Shown: positions 1-8,756 of the stretch, in pieces
Layout of the letters: every line of letters starts with the position of its first letter
Position numbering within the stretch: position 1 is the stretch's first letter
Origin: Planctomycetaceae bacterium
Lineage (GTDB): Bacteria > Planctomycetota > Planctomycetia > Pirellulales > Thermoguttaceae
Assembly: GCA_021372005.1 (NCBI GenBank)
Contig: JAJFVC010000017.1
Location: forward strand, 1-64,000
Length of the DNA: 64,000 nucleotides
Direction: 5' to 3'
Position numbers and translations under genes: made by a program
Notes under the pieces: generated by a model
Seen by the model: the letters and a program-made list of their open reading frames with translations, nothing else
Told to the model about the DNA's origin: nothing
Database searches by the model: none

Positions 1-1070
1 ATCACCTCGTCGCCGCCCATCGAAAACTTTTTGATCGTTTTGGCGTCGAGATCCATCTGATGCAGGTCGATCATTCGGATGCGGCTGTTTTCAAAGGTTC
101 GGAAATAGTAACGGTGGTGGGTCAAGTCGGCCACGCTGGTCCAGAGCGTGTAGTCGCTGGTCTCTTGGCCGTGTTCGGCGCCTCGGACCGCGCCTTTGGG
201 AATGTCGAATTGGTTCAGGATGTGGAACGCCTGCAGGACGCCGTCTCGGGCCGTGGCGGCCGGCAACGCCGATTGGGAGAAGGCGACGGCTCGGACGAAT
301 CGGGACGGGGGCGTAAAATCGCCGGGCAGCCCCAACATACCGCTGCCCTGCCCGAAACTGCCGAATCGCAGGCCGGATAGGTCGATCGGCGGCACGTTGT
401 TCACCGTCAGGTTGACGTAGTTGCGCAGATTGGTGACGTGCCATGGGAAGTCCGGCGAATTGGTGATGACGCCCAACGGGTTTTCGTGGATCGACAGTTC
501 GCCGCCGACGTATTCGACGACGACGCACCGTCCGCCGGCGTCGTGCAAAACATAGTGGCACGGCGGCACCATATTCATGTCTTTTTGCACCGCCGCGCCG
601 ACGCGAACGGCGCGCACCGCGCGGACGGCCTCGTCCACGTTGGCGCACTGACCGAGCAAGTACGTCGGCAGTTGCCACGGGGCGATCGTCTTGCCGACAT
701 CGTTCGTCGCGATTTCCTGATATTTGGCGTAGCCGGGGAAATAGAAAATTGCCACGGCGAGTCCCCGCTCGTTCAGTCCGTCGACGATGGCCGGCAGCCC
801 GAACCCATTGGCCCCGAGCACCGCGTACTTGGACTTTCCGGTGAGCCCAGGCCGATCGCCGGGCGCGGCGCCGACGAACTCCGCGGCCCGTGGGATCACG
901 ATGACCTCGGATTGCAGATTGGCGGCGAACTCCAGCGTTCTGGCGGCCAGCACGGAGCCGTCTTGCGTCTTGATGTGGATGCCGGTGCAGGCCGCGGTTG
1001 GACGAACGCTTCCGCTCAACATGCAACCGGCGACGAAAAGGACGATTCCGAGGGTGGTATGGTGTTTCAT
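1..1070 (-). CDS. Choloylglycine hydrolase family (Ntn) enzyme, secreted, 3' end cut by window
   Basis: The frame is open from the ATG at 1070 to the window edge (356 codons, no stop), so the C-terminus is missing. A hydrophobic signal segment (residues 1-25) is followed by ...TAA-CTG: Cys28 would become the mature N-terminal nucleophile. The stretch CTGIHIKTQDGSVLAARTLE fits the start of bile-salt hydrolase / penicillin V acylase proteins, where the N-terminal Cys cleaves an amide bond. Further fitting pieces are the N-x-x-P-D-F-x-W region and the FDIPKG motif. The physiological substrate is not readable; in an environmental bacterium an N-acyl amide such as a homoserine lactone is as likely as bile salts. 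It is divergent from the methyltransferase gene at 1211. An arginine-rich open frame on the same strand is a shadow. Confidence 0.85.
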   Translation of the reverse strand, partial: MKHHTTLGIVLFVAGCMLSGSVRPTAACTGIHIKTQDGSVLAARTLEFAANLQSEVIVIPRAAEFVGAAPGDRPGLTGKSKYAVLGANGFGLPAIVDGLNERGLAVAIFYFPGYAKYQEIATNDVGKTIAPWQLPTYLLGQCANVDEAVRAVRAVRVGAAVQKDMNMVPPCHYVLHDAGGRCVVVEYVGGELSIHENPLGVITNSPDFPWHVTNLRNYVNLTVNNVPPIDLSGLRFGSFGQGSGMLGLPGDFTPPSRFVRAVAFSQSALPAATARDGVLQAFHILNQFDIPKGAVRGAEHGQETSDYTLWTSVADLTHHRYYFRTFENSRIRMIDLHQMDLDAKTIKKFSMGGDEV

Positions 1071-1210
1071 AACCAAGATCCTTTTTGATGATTTTGAGAC
1101 ATCCAAATATAGGTTGTGAAAACAGGCGTGTTTTTCGCATGTCGCCTCTATTCATGGGCGGCGATTTTTTCGACAATCAAGGGAGGTAACTACATCCAAG
1201 GGACCGCAAA

Positions 1211-2008
1211 ATGATTTGCATTGAACGATTCGACGATCCACGGATTCGACCCTATCGGAATCTGCGCGACCGGACGTTGCGCGGCGAGAGTGTTTTTGTG
1301 GCGGAGGGTCGCGTGGTGGTCGAACGCATGTTGCGGAGCCGCTGTCGGGCCGAATCGCTGCTGACGGTCGAGGAGTACGCGGCGTCGTTGGCCGCGATGG
1401 CGCCGGACTGCCCGGTGTATGTAGCCAGCCCGGAACTACTGCGGCAGATCGCGGGCTTCAACTTTCACATGGGCGCATTGGCCGTTGGGCGTCGTCCGGC
1501 GGAATTGCGGCTGGGCGATTTGCTGGGCGGCTCGTCGGAGTCGGCTTGCTGCGTCGTCGTCTGCCCGGCGGTGACGAAGCCCGAGAATCTGGGTCTGATC
1601 TTTCGCAGCGCGGCGGCGTTCGGATTGACGGGCCTGGTGCTGGGCCGTCGAACGTGCGATCCGCTGTCGCGGCGCTGTGTTCGCGTCTCGATGGGGGCGT
1701 CGCTCGACGTGCCTTACGTGCGGACCGACGATCCGGCGGTCGAGTTACCGGTCTTGCGGCACACGTGGCGTCTCGAACGGGTGGCGGCGGTTCTCGACCC
1801 TTCGGCCGAACGACTCGACCGATTCGCGCCCTCGGCGCGGACCGCGCTGGTTTTTGGCAACGAGTTCGACGGTCTCGGACCCAGTTGGTTGGCCGAATGC
1901 GACCGCCGCGTGACGATTCCGATGCGTCCGACGGTCGACTCCTTGAATCTCGGAGTGGCGGCGGGCATTTTCATCCATCACTGGGCGGCCGGTTTTGTCG
2001 GCCCGTGA
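1211..2008 (+). CDS. SpoU/TrmH family RNA 2'-O-methyltransferase
   Basis: This 265-residue protein shows the three SPOUT motifs in order. Motif 1 is PENLGLIFRSAAAFG (about residues 122-136) with the catalytic Arg, motif 2 is FGNEFDGL (about 214-221), and motif 3 is IPM...DSLNLGVAAGI (about 236-253) in the trefoil knot that binds S-adenosylmethionine. An N-terminal substrate-binding part (ENLYxxD-like, residues 10-90) precedes the knot. The expected reaction is SAM-dependent methylation of a ribose 2'-OH in rRNA or tRNA; the exact nucleotide cannot be told. Its last 31 bases overlap the end of the convergent ClC gene. Confidence 0.9.
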   Translation: MICIERFDDPRIRPYRNLRDRTLRGESVFVAEGRVVVERMLRSRCRAESLLTVEEYAASLAAMAPDCPVYVASPELLRQIAGFNFHMGALAVGRRPAELRLGDLLGGSSESACCVVVCPAVTKPENLGLIFRSAAAFGLTGLVLGRRTCDPLSRRCVRVSMGASLDVPYVRTDDPAVELPVLRHTWRLERVAAVLDPSAERLDRFAPSARTALVFGNEFDGLGPSWLAECDRRVTIPMRPTVDSLNLGVAAGIFIHHWAAGFVGP

Positions 2009-3882
2009 AGGCGACGCAGATAGGCATTGGCGATGTCGAACCTTCGGACGACGCCGAGCACCGTGCGATGGTCCAGATCGTCGACCACCGGCAAGGCAAG
2101 CAGGTCGTTTTCGACGAATAGTTCTTGGGCCTGATCGAGCGTGTCGTCGGGCGTGAGCGGTTCGACGTCGCTGAGCATCATGTCGGCGGCCACCACCAAC
2201 GAATCGAGCGACGGCGACTGGGTGGCCAAAAACGCCTCTTCCAGATTGACCACGCCCAGCAACCGGCCGGTTTCGTTGACCACCGGCAGCACCGAGCAAT
2301 CGGCATCGGTCATCCGTTCGGAGATCGTCGTCAACGAATCGCCTGGCCGCAGCGACGCAAAGGGGCGTTGGGCGTCGAGAAACTCACGGACCCGCGATTC
2401 CGCCAACAATTCACGGACAAAACTGCCGCGATGGGCCGGCGATTGCGAACGACTCTCGACCTGCCCGCGATAGATCGACCGTTTGCCCGAAAGGATGAAC
2501 GCCAGCACACAAACCCAAAGCGAAGGGAGCAGCAAGGAGTAGCCGCCGGTCATTTCGCTGACGATGAGGATGGAAGAAAACGGCGTTTTGGCGGCGGCGG
2601 CGAAAAAACCGGCCATGCCGACGATGGCGAACGCGGCCGGGTGCGGCGCCAACGAAGGCCAGAGCCGACCGAGCAGCAGTCCGACGGCGCCGCCGCCGCA
2701 TGCGCCGATGACAATGGCTGGCCCAAACACGCCGCCCGATCCACCGCTGCCGATCGTGAGACTGTTCGTAATGATCTTGCCGAAGGCGATCGCCAGCAAC
2801 AGCATCGCCATGTTTTGCGAGTCCTGCTGCACGACGTCTTGAATGGCCGAGTAGCCGAACGCGAGCACGGCCAGGGCTTTTTCTTGGTGGCCGAAGGCGA
2901 AGTACAGAATTACGCCGACCAAACCGGTCGCCATCGCGCCGACGACGGGCCGCAGGTGCACGCCCAACGGCGAGCGGTTGAACATCCGTTGGCAGCCAAA
3001 ATAGACGCGGATATAAAAAACGGCCAACGCGGCCATGCAAACGGCGAGAATCAAATAGGGCAACAACTGCCACGGATCCGTGAACGACAGCGCAGGGATC
3101 GAAAACAGTTGCTTCCATCCGGAGTACATTCCGAAAACGCAGTAGGCGACCACGCTGGCGATGCCGGCGGGAATGATCACTTCCGGCTCGAACTCCGGCG
3201 ACATGTAAAGCACTTCAGCGGCGAAAATCGTGCCGGCCAACGGCGCGCGAAAGATGGCGGCGATGCCGGCGCCCATGCCCGCGGCCATCAAAATCCGGCG
3301 ATCGGTCGTGCGCAAGTGCAGTAGATTGCTTAGCAGGGAGCCAAAACCTGCGCCGATCTGCGCGATGGGCCCTTCGCGGCCGCCGGACCCGCCCGTTCCG
3401 AGCGTCAGCGCGCTGGCGATGATTTTCACCAGCGGGACCAGCGGACGAATTTGTCCTTGTCGGTGATGGTAGGCTTCGATCACGGCGTCGGTGCCGTCGC
3501 CTTCCGCCTCCGGGGCGAACCAGTAGACGATCCAGTGACTAAAAAATCCGCCGACGGCGGGAATCAACAGCAACAACCACGGATTGAGTGGACCGGTCGA
3601 GGTGGGCAACCAGTTGAATGAGGGCTCTCCGGTCGGCTCGGGGGCTGGAAAATAGCCGGCGCCATTGCCCAGAGCCAGATGTTCCACGACGCGCGTAGCG
3701 ACGTAGAAAACGATGCCGCCCAGTCCGGCCACAACGCCCACGAGCGACGACAGACCGAAAAGTCGAATTTGTCCGCGAAGGCGACGGCTCTCAAATCGCG
3801 GAATCCAGCGAAACCAATTCAAAGTGCACTCCAAGTCGACGGATCTTTGGCCATCCGCCGCCTGGAGTTCGCTTGCCACCAA
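1978..3882 (-). CDS. ClC-type chloride channel / H+ antiporter with CBS pair
   Basis: The protein has 634 residues: about ten hydrophobic segments followed by two CBS domains (about 500-634) that usually bind adenine nucleotides and regulate gating. The filter motifs are GSGGSGGREGP (ending near residue 171, holding the gating glutamate) and GSGGSGGVFGP (near 375-386). The presence of the gating Glu fits an H+/Cl- exchanger. No ATG lies near the N-terminus; the TTG at 3882 is chosen because GGGAG sits 8 bases upstream (GTG at 3879 is an alternative). It lies 84 bases downstream of otsB on the same strand, so it may be the last gene of the trehalose operon. Ion balancing would fit an osmotic-stress role, but that is inference. 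Confidence 0.92.
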   Translation of the reverse strand: MVASELQAADGQRSVDLECTLNWFRWIPRFESRRLRGQIRLFGLSSLVGVVAGLGGIVFYVATRVVEHLALGNGAGYFPAPEPTGEPSFNWLPTSTGPLNPWLLLLIPAVGGFFSHWIVYWFAPEAEGDGTDAVIEAYHHRQGQIRPLVPLVKIIASALTLGTGGSGGREGPIAQIGAGFGSLLSNLLHLRTTDRRILMAAGMGAGIAAIFRAPLAGTIFAAEVLYMSPEFEPEVIIPAGIASVVAYCVFGMYSGWKQLFSIPALSFTDPWQLLPYLILAVCMAALAVFYIRVYFGCQRMFNRSPLGVHLRPVVGAMATGLVGVILYFAFGHQEKALAVLAFGYSAIQDVVQQDSQNMAMLLLAIAFGKIITNSLTIGSGGSGGVFGPAIVIGACGGGAVGLLLGRLWPSLAPHPAAFAIVGMAGFFAAAAKTPFSSILIVSEMTGGYSLLLPSLWVCVLAFILSGKRSIYRGQVESRSQSPAHRGSFVRELLAESRVREFLDAQRPFASLRPGDSLTTISERMTDADCSVLPVVNETGRLLGVVNLEEAFLATQSPSLDSLVVAADMMLSDVEPLTPDDTLDQAQELFVENDLLALPVVDDLDHRTVLGVVRRFDIANAYLRRLHGPTKPAAQ

Positions 3883-3966
3883 TGCCGTGGCTCCCGGGAC
3901 GCATTGCCTTTTGATAGCATAGGCCGTCGGTTTTCCCGCGTCAATCCTCGCGGTGCGGTGCCTTGT

Positions 3967-4833
3967 TCAGGGTATGGCGGCGTTCTTCCCTTCGGACCGG
4001 ATCCGTCGAGGGCCCTTGGTCGAGGGCCATGCGGCCCGTTCGGTTCGTGGCTCCAACGATGCGTCGAGACATTCCAACAACGTACGAACCGCCATGGGAT
4101 TTGGCAACGACCACGCGGTGTTTTGCGGCGCATCGAGCCCGACGCCGACAGTAATTCCGCCCATGGCCGCGACTTCCGTCATTGCGGCGCGATCGTTTTC
4201 CCCGTCGCCGGCGTACAGCAAAATGTCGTGATCGGCGCCAATGTCGGCGAGAATCAGGCGAATGGCCATGCCTTTGTCCCAACCTTTGGCGGGAAACAAC
4301 TCCCATGCCTTCGGTCCGCGTGCGACGCGAATTTCACCCGGAAACTCGCAGGCGGCGTCGACGATCCCCTGATGCAGAGGATCGTGAAAGGTGTTGGGCG
4401 TCCGTCGAAAATGGACAGTCAGCCCAAGCCGCTTTCGTTCGATCCATGCACCGGGAAAACGATCGACGGACGGTTGCAGCCGGTCGGCCACTCGACGAAC
4501 AAGTCGGGCGAATCGGGCGGCGTAGGGATGAACGATGCGCAACCCCTGAAGATCGAGTTCGAGACCGCCGTTGCCGGCCATATAAAGACCGGGGATGGCG
4601 ACCAACGGCTGCAGATCGGCCAGCTCACGGCTGCTGAGAATGCCGACGTGCACGCGCGGCCGCTCAACCAGGTTGGCCAAAAGCTGTCGTGTGTGGCGGT
4701 CAAGGACGGCCAGCGACGGCTGTTCGACGATGGGGGTTAGCGTGCCGTCGTAATCGAACAGCAGGATCAGCGAGCTGCCGCGTCGGTGCGACTGGCACAT
4801 GCGATCGCTCAGTTTCCGGATCTCAAAGATCAT
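3967..4833 (-). CDS. otsB: Trehalose-6-phosphate phosphatase
   Basis: This HAD-superfamily phosphatase has 288 residues. Motif I is FDYDGTLTP (nucleophile Asp27, acid/base Asp29), an ILSSR motif II follows, a conserved Lys lies in the FPAKGWDKG region, and motif IV is GDGENDRAAM (about residues 210-219). It removes phosphate from trehalose 6-phosphate made by OtsA. The start is the ATG at 4833, inside the otsA stop (ATGA overlap), which indicates translational coupling; upstream codons in frame are arginine-rich and belong to the otsA region. The C-terminal 25 residues are poorly conserved-looking and basic. Confidence 0.93.
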   Translation of the reverse strand: MIFEIRKLSDRMCQSHRRGSSLILLFDYDGTLTPIVEQPSLAVLDRHTRQLLANLVERPRVHVGILSSRELADLQPLVAIPGLYMAGNGGLELDLQGLRIVHPYAARFARLVRRVADRLQPSVDRFPGAWIERKRLGLTVHFRRTPNTFHDPLHQGIVDAACEFPGEIRVARGPKAWELFPAKGWDKGMAIRLILADIGADHDILLYAGDGENDRAAMTEVAAMGGITVGVGLDAPQNTAWSLPNPMAVRTLLECLDASLEPRTERAAWPSTKGPRRIRSEGKNAAIP

Positions 4834-6329
4834 ACGACGGCCTCTTCTTCGGGTTGGCGGAGTTCGATGAGCCGGCTTGCGTCGGACAGCAACATCCCGG
4901 CCCAACGGTAAATGTTGTGGTCATGAATCTGTCGCTGCATGCGGATCATGCGTTGCCGTTGTTCGTCCGGCGGCATGGCCAGCGCCGCGTGCATGGCGTC
5001 GGCCAACTGGTCGGCGGCGTAAGGATTCACTTGCAGAGCCCCGGTCAGTTCGCGCGCCGCGCCGGTGAATTGCGAAAGGATCAGCACGCCCTGTTGATCG
5101 TCGCGCGAGGCGACGAACTCTTTCGCCACCAAATTCATGCCGTCGTGCAGGGAGCTGACTACGCAACCGTTGGCCATGCGGTACAGCTCGAAGACCTGGT
5201 CGGAATCGTAATGCTCGTGGATGAAAAGGATCGGACGCCAGTCGCCGCGGCCGTGACGCCAGTTGATCTCGTCGGCTAGAGATTTCAGTTCCTCGCTCAG
5301 TCGGCGATAGACGGGAATGTGGACGCGGCTGGGCGCGCCGACCTGAACGAAACAAAATCGGCCTTTCCATTCGGGATGACGTTCAAGCAACCGATCGACG
5401 GCGGCGAAACGCTCCGGGATGCCTTTGGTGTAGTCGACCCGGTCGACGCCGACGAGGATCCGTTCGTTGCGCAGCCCGAGGCGTCGCCGAATCGTGCGTT
5501 CCGCCTCGACGCCGTCGAACGAGAGGCTGGATTGCACCATTTCCGGATCGATGCTGATCGGATAGGGTCGCACGCGGGTCGTGCGGCCGCCGCGCGTGAC
5601 GGAAAAGTGCTCCCAATCGACTTTCGCCTCCAACGACAGATTGATCGTGTCGAGAAAATTGTTGCAGTGGTGCTGGATGTGAAATCCCAACAGATCGTTG
5701 CCCAGCAGACCGTCTAAAATTTGTTCTTGCCACGGACAGACACGAAACACCTCGCAGTTGGGCCAAGGAATGTGCCAGAATTGCACGACGACCAGATCGC
5801 TGCGGGCGTCCTTGAGCATCCGCGGCAACAGGGCCAGATGGTAGTCCTGCACGAACACGACGGCCGGACCGTCGTCGACTTCCGACAGCACGGCCTCGGC
5901 GAATTTGCCGTTGACGCGCACGTATTGTTCCCAGTCGTCGGAGTCGAAACGCGGGCGAGTGTAGGCGATGTGGCACAACGGCCAGATGGCCTCGTTCGCA
6001 AAACCGTAGTAGTAGCCTCGTTCTTCGCGTTGGGTGAGCCAGACGCGTCGCAGCGTGTAGCTGGGATCTTCGGGCGGCACCGACACGCGGTTCTGTGAGT
6101 CGACCATGACGCGGTCGGCGTCGCCGCTGCCGTGGGCGACCCACACGCCGCCACAGGCCCGCATCACAGGATCCAACGCGGTGGTCAGTCCGCTGGCGGG
6201 CCGAAGACATTGGATGGCATCGTCCTGGTGGACGTGAATATACGGTTCGCGGTTGGCCGCGACGACGAGTTTCGCGTCGCCGAGCCGCTGGCGAACGGTG
6301 GTTTCCAGGCGTTCTCGGGTCCAGGCCAT
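4830..6329 (-). CDS. otsA: Trehalose-6-phosphate synthase (GT20)
   Basis: The protein has 499 residues, the normal length for OtsA, and transfers glucose from a nucleotide sugar to glucose 6-phosphate. Visible GT20 features are NREPY (residues 26-30), WVAHGSGDAD, the VQDYHLALLP block, FWHIPWPNCEVFR, DRVDYTKGI (about 295-303) and the acceptor/donor block SLHDGMNLVAKEF. The usual N-terminal AGGL appears as ASGL, so donor or acceptor preference could differ (glucosylglycerol-phosphate synthase is the main alternative). The ATG at 6329 is chosen over longer frames because AGGAG lies 7 bases upstream and the longer frame would run through the gene before it. It overlaps otsB by 4 bases. Confidence 0.93.
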   Translation of the reverse strand: MAWTRERLETTVRQRLGDAKLVVAANREPYIHVHQDDAIQCLRPASGLTTALDPVMRACGGVWVAHGSGDADRVMVDSQNRVSVPPEDPSYTLRRVWLTQREERGYYYGFANEAIWPLCHIAYTRPRFDSDDWEQYVRVNGKFAEAVLSEVDDGPAVVFVQDYHLALLPRMLKDARSDLVVVQFWHIPWPNCEVFRVCPWQEQILDGLLGNDLLGFHIQHHCNNFLDTINLSLEAKVDWEHFSVTRGGRTTRVRPYPISIDPEMVQSSLSFDGVEAERTIRRRLGLRNERILVGVDRVDYTKGIPERFAAVDRLLERHPEWKGRFCFVQVGAPSRVHIPVYRRLSEELKSLADEINWRHGRGDWRPILFIHEHYDSDQVFELYRMANGCVVSSLHDGMNLVAKEFVASRDDQQGVLILSQFTGAARELTGALQVNPYAADQLADAMHAALAMPPDEQRQRMIRMQRQIHDHNIYRWAGMLLSDASRLIELRQPEEEAVV

Positions 6330-6394
6330 TTTACACTCCTTTGGGTTTGCGGCGATGGCTTTTTGGCCTCGGTCCATTCTTTCGACGTTCTCGA

Positions 6395-7624
6395 TTACAC
6401 GACCAGGACATCCGGTTCCGGGCGATCCAGGCAGAGCAACACGTTCAAATAATCGCGCAAATGGCGCGTCAATAAAAAATGTTCGCGGACGAAATCGTGG
6501 CCGTTTTGGCCCATGCGTTGTCGTTTTTCGGCGTAGCGCAAGAGATAACGAATGCGGTAGGCGGCGCCGGCGGGCGAGTGGACCAAAAAACCCGTGTGAT
6601 AATCGTGCACTTGCAGCGTAATGCCGCCGCACGCGCCGCCGATGACCGGCTTGCCCTTCCAAAGCGCTTCGGTGACGGTCAACCCAAATCCTTCCTTGAG
6701 TGATTTTTGCAGCACGACGACGGCGGATCGCTGGAGGATGTTGATCGTTCGATGGGCGTCGGGCGGCAGCATGAGAATTTTGACGTTCGGATCGCCGGCC
6801 GCTTGGTCCAACACGTCCCGCAACACGTCGGCCGCTTCGGGATCGTCGTCCGCCGGTCCGCCGGCCAGCGCCAGTTGAAGCTCGGGATAATAAGGCTTCA
6901 GCAGTCGATAGGCCTCGAGCACGCCGAGCGGATCTTTGAAGCGGTCGAACCGGGAGACCTGGAGCAACAGCGGCCGGTTGGGGTCGATCATAAACCGTGA
7001 GAGCGCTTCAAGGCGCTCCTGTTCGGGGATCGGACAGTTTTTTTCTGACAGCGGATCGATCGACGGGGGGCTGACGAACATCGGACACGGCAGCGATCGG
7101 GCGAACGCCGGCATCGAAAACACCGCCGCCTGATAGTGCGGAATCGCTCCCTCTAAATATTTCCAAACGCCACGATCCGGCTGCGAGGCGTCGATGTGGC
7201 ATCGCCAGACCCAGCGAGCCACTTGACCTTCAGGCGTGAACGCGGGCAGGTAGATCGGCTGCGGATCGTGGACGAACACGACGTCCGCCTCGAGATTCAA
7301 CCGCTGCGCGTTTTGGCGATTCACTTCATAGTGCAGTTCGTAATCGCGTTTTTTCAGCGAAACCGCCCTGCCCTGCAATCCGTTGTGAAACGCCTTGGTG
7401 ACGCGATAGAACTCGGGCGGAGCGGTCAGCACTTCCCAACGGGCGTCGATTCCGAGTTCTTGCATCAGTGGCGCCATCCATCCCAAAATTTCCGCTACGC
7501 CGCCGCCGGTCCGCGTCGAATTGACGTGGACGACCCGTTTGCCGGCGAGCCGTTCGCCCAAATGACGCAGGCATTGCACCTCTTGGTGCCCGACGACTTC
7601 TTCATAACGGTCTAACAGGCTCAT
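6395..7624 (-). CDS. TreT-like trehalose synthase (GT4 glycosyltransferase)
   Basis: This is a 409-residue GT-B fold enzyme. The N-terminal acceptor domain has HVNSTRTGGGVAEIL (about 31-45), and VHDPQP and WRCHID follow. The donor domain ends with KEGFGLTVTEALWKGKPVI (about 310-328), holding the E-x7-E pair of GT4 retaining transferases. This pattern matches TreT, which joins glucose from ADP- or UDP-glucose directly to glucose to make trehalose. Its place directly upstream of otsA-otsB (65-base gap) supports a trehalose role. Some relatives are annotated only as glycosyltransferase, so the exact product remains inferred. It starts 9 bases after the preceding gene. Confidence 0.82.
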   Translation of the reverse strand: MSLLDRYEEVVGHQEVQCLRHLGERLAGKRVVHVNSTRTGGGVAEILGWMAPLMQELGIDARWEVLTAPPEFYRVTKAFHNGLQGRAVSLKKRDYELHYEVNRQNAQRLNLEADVVFVHDPQPIYLPAFTPEGQVARWVWRCHIDASQPDRGVWKYLEGAIPHYQAAVFSMPAFARSLPCPMFVSPPSIDPLSEKNCPIPEQERLEALSRFMIDPNRPLLLQVSRFDRFKDPLGVLEAYRLLKPYYPELQLALAGGPADDDPEAADVLRDVLDQAAGDPNVKILMLPPDAHRTINILQRSAVVVLQKSLKEGFGLTVTEALWKGKPVIGGACGGITLQVHDYHTGFLVHSPAGAAYRIRYLLRYAEKRQRMGQNGHDFVREHFLLTRHLRDYLNVLLCLDRPEPDVLVV

Positions 7625-7633
7625 CGCATCGCC

Positions 7634-8320
7634 CTAGGGGGTTGTGGTGGAATGCAGCAGGCATTGTCCGAATACGGTGGTCAATTCGTGGCGAAGCTGG
7701 CCGAGGTTCAAAAAATAAAAATCGATGGCCCGGAGCCGATCCAGCAGCGTGGGGCTCACGTCGCATTGTTCGAGCCAGAGCGTGAAATCGTCGGACTGTC
7801 CGCCGGTGCGTCGCCGCGCTTCGTGCACGTGGAAAAACAGCGATCGGGCCGACAGGTGCGGAATGGCTTCGGCCAGCGCCACGGGGGTCGTCAATCGCTG
7901 GTCCGTGTCGTAGGCCACCAGCCGCGACGTCAACAGATGCAGTTCCAATCCCGGCCGGCACCAAGGCACGCGATCCGAGTTCCACAAGCGATCCTCCAAA
8001 ATCTCGATCAACCGGGCACGCAGGTCAGCCGTCGACGCAAATCGGTAGGGGTCGACCAGGCCGAGTTGTTCGCCGATGACGTGGTCGCCCAGCGCGTCCC
8101 AGCACCAGCGGGCCAGATCGTTGGGAAACTCGTACAACTCAAAATAGTCTTCCAGCGGACATCGCAGCATGTGGTGCTCCAGCACGCCGTCCGGAACGTC
8201 GTGCAGCAGCATGAGCAGCTCTCGCAGATTCGAGCAACTCTGCCCAATCGCCTGCCTCGCCAGACTGCAATCGTAAACGGAAAATGGCTCCATCGGCGGT
8301 TCTCGCTCCATAAGGTTCAT
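7634..8320 (-). CDS. DUF5752-like protein of the trehalose operon
   Basis: The product has 228 residues, appears soluble and has no signal peptide. It opens with acidic and hydrophobic helices (for example LRELLMLLHDVPDGVLEHHM) and a LEDYFELYEFPNDLARWCW block. It resembles a family I recall as DUF5752, found beside TreT-type genes; its biochemical role is unknown. The ATG at 8320 overlaps the stop of the receiver gene as ATGA, with GAGG upstream; in-frame ATGs at 8311 and 8293 are alternatives. An operon-specific regulator or partner of the glycosyltransferase is a guess from position only. Confidence 0.7.
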   Translation of the reverse strand: MNLMEREPPMEPFSVYDCSLARQAIGQSCSNLRELLMLLHDVPDGVLEHHMLRCPLEDYFELYEFPNDLARWCWDALGDHVIGEQLGLVDPYRFASTADLRARLIEILEDRLWNSDRVPWCRPGLELHLLTSRLVAYDTDQRLTTPVALAEAIPHLSARSLFFHVHEARRRTGGQSDDFTLWLEQCDVSPTLLDRLRAIDFYFLNLGQLRHELTTVFGQCLLHSTTTP

Positions 8321-8706
8321 CCGGGCACGGTCGCCTCTTGAGCCGGAGTCAACGCGTGGATGCGCGTGGCCAGTCGGCTCGGTCGTAGCGGCTTGATCTG
8401 GTAGTCGTCGATCTTGAACGGCGCCATGCGGTACAACGCCGCGCGGTCGCGTCCGTAGGTCAGCACAATCACCGGTACCTGCGGGACATCGGGCTCCTCG
8501 TGCATCAAGGCCAACACGCCGTCGCCGCAACCCCAAGGGATCGACGGCTCCAGCACCAGCACGTCGGGGGCAAACTTCCGCAGTTGCTCTAAACACGCCA
8601 AACCATCGACGACGGTGGCCACTTGGTCGCCGTGCCGCTCCAAATAATCGCGGTATGTCTCCAACAGGCACACGTCCGGGTCAGCGATTAAAACACGTGC
8701 GGACAT
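8317..8706 (-). CDS. Stand-alone receiver domain with Glu at the phosphorylation site
   Basis: The 129 residues form one CheY-like receiver with no output domain. Asp9/Asp11 occupy the acidic pocket, Thr83 and Lys105 (IKPLRP) are the switch residues, but the phosphoacceptor position in VLVLEPSIPWG is Glu53 instead of Asp. Glu there often mimics the phosphorylated state, so this may be a constitutively 'on' or phosphorylation-independent receiver. It is the first gene of the trehalose operon. AGAGGA lies 8 bases before the ATG, and the predicted sigma-54 start site about 40 bases upstream. Confidence 0.88.
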   Translation of the reverse strand: MSARVLIADPDVCLLETYRDYLERHGDQVATVVDGLACLEQLRKFAPDVLVLEPSIPWGCGDGVLALMHEEPDVPQVPVIVLTYGRDRAALYRMAPFKIDDYQIKPLRPSRLATRIHALTPAQEATVPG

Positions 8707-8756
8707 GGTGCGGTCCTCTCAAGGTTATGACTTTCAAGCCCCGGCTGGTTTTTTCT

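Noticed and set aside
91-1176. 361-codon minus-strand frame at the left edge
   Set aside because: It is arginine-rich and out of frame with the clear choloylglycine hydrolase reading (start 1070) on the same strand.
4834-4905. N-terminal extension of OtsB to 4905 and of OtsA to 6662
   Set aside because: The extensions are basic, non-conserved and run through neighbouring genes; the ATGA overlap and the AGGAG site fix the shorter starts.
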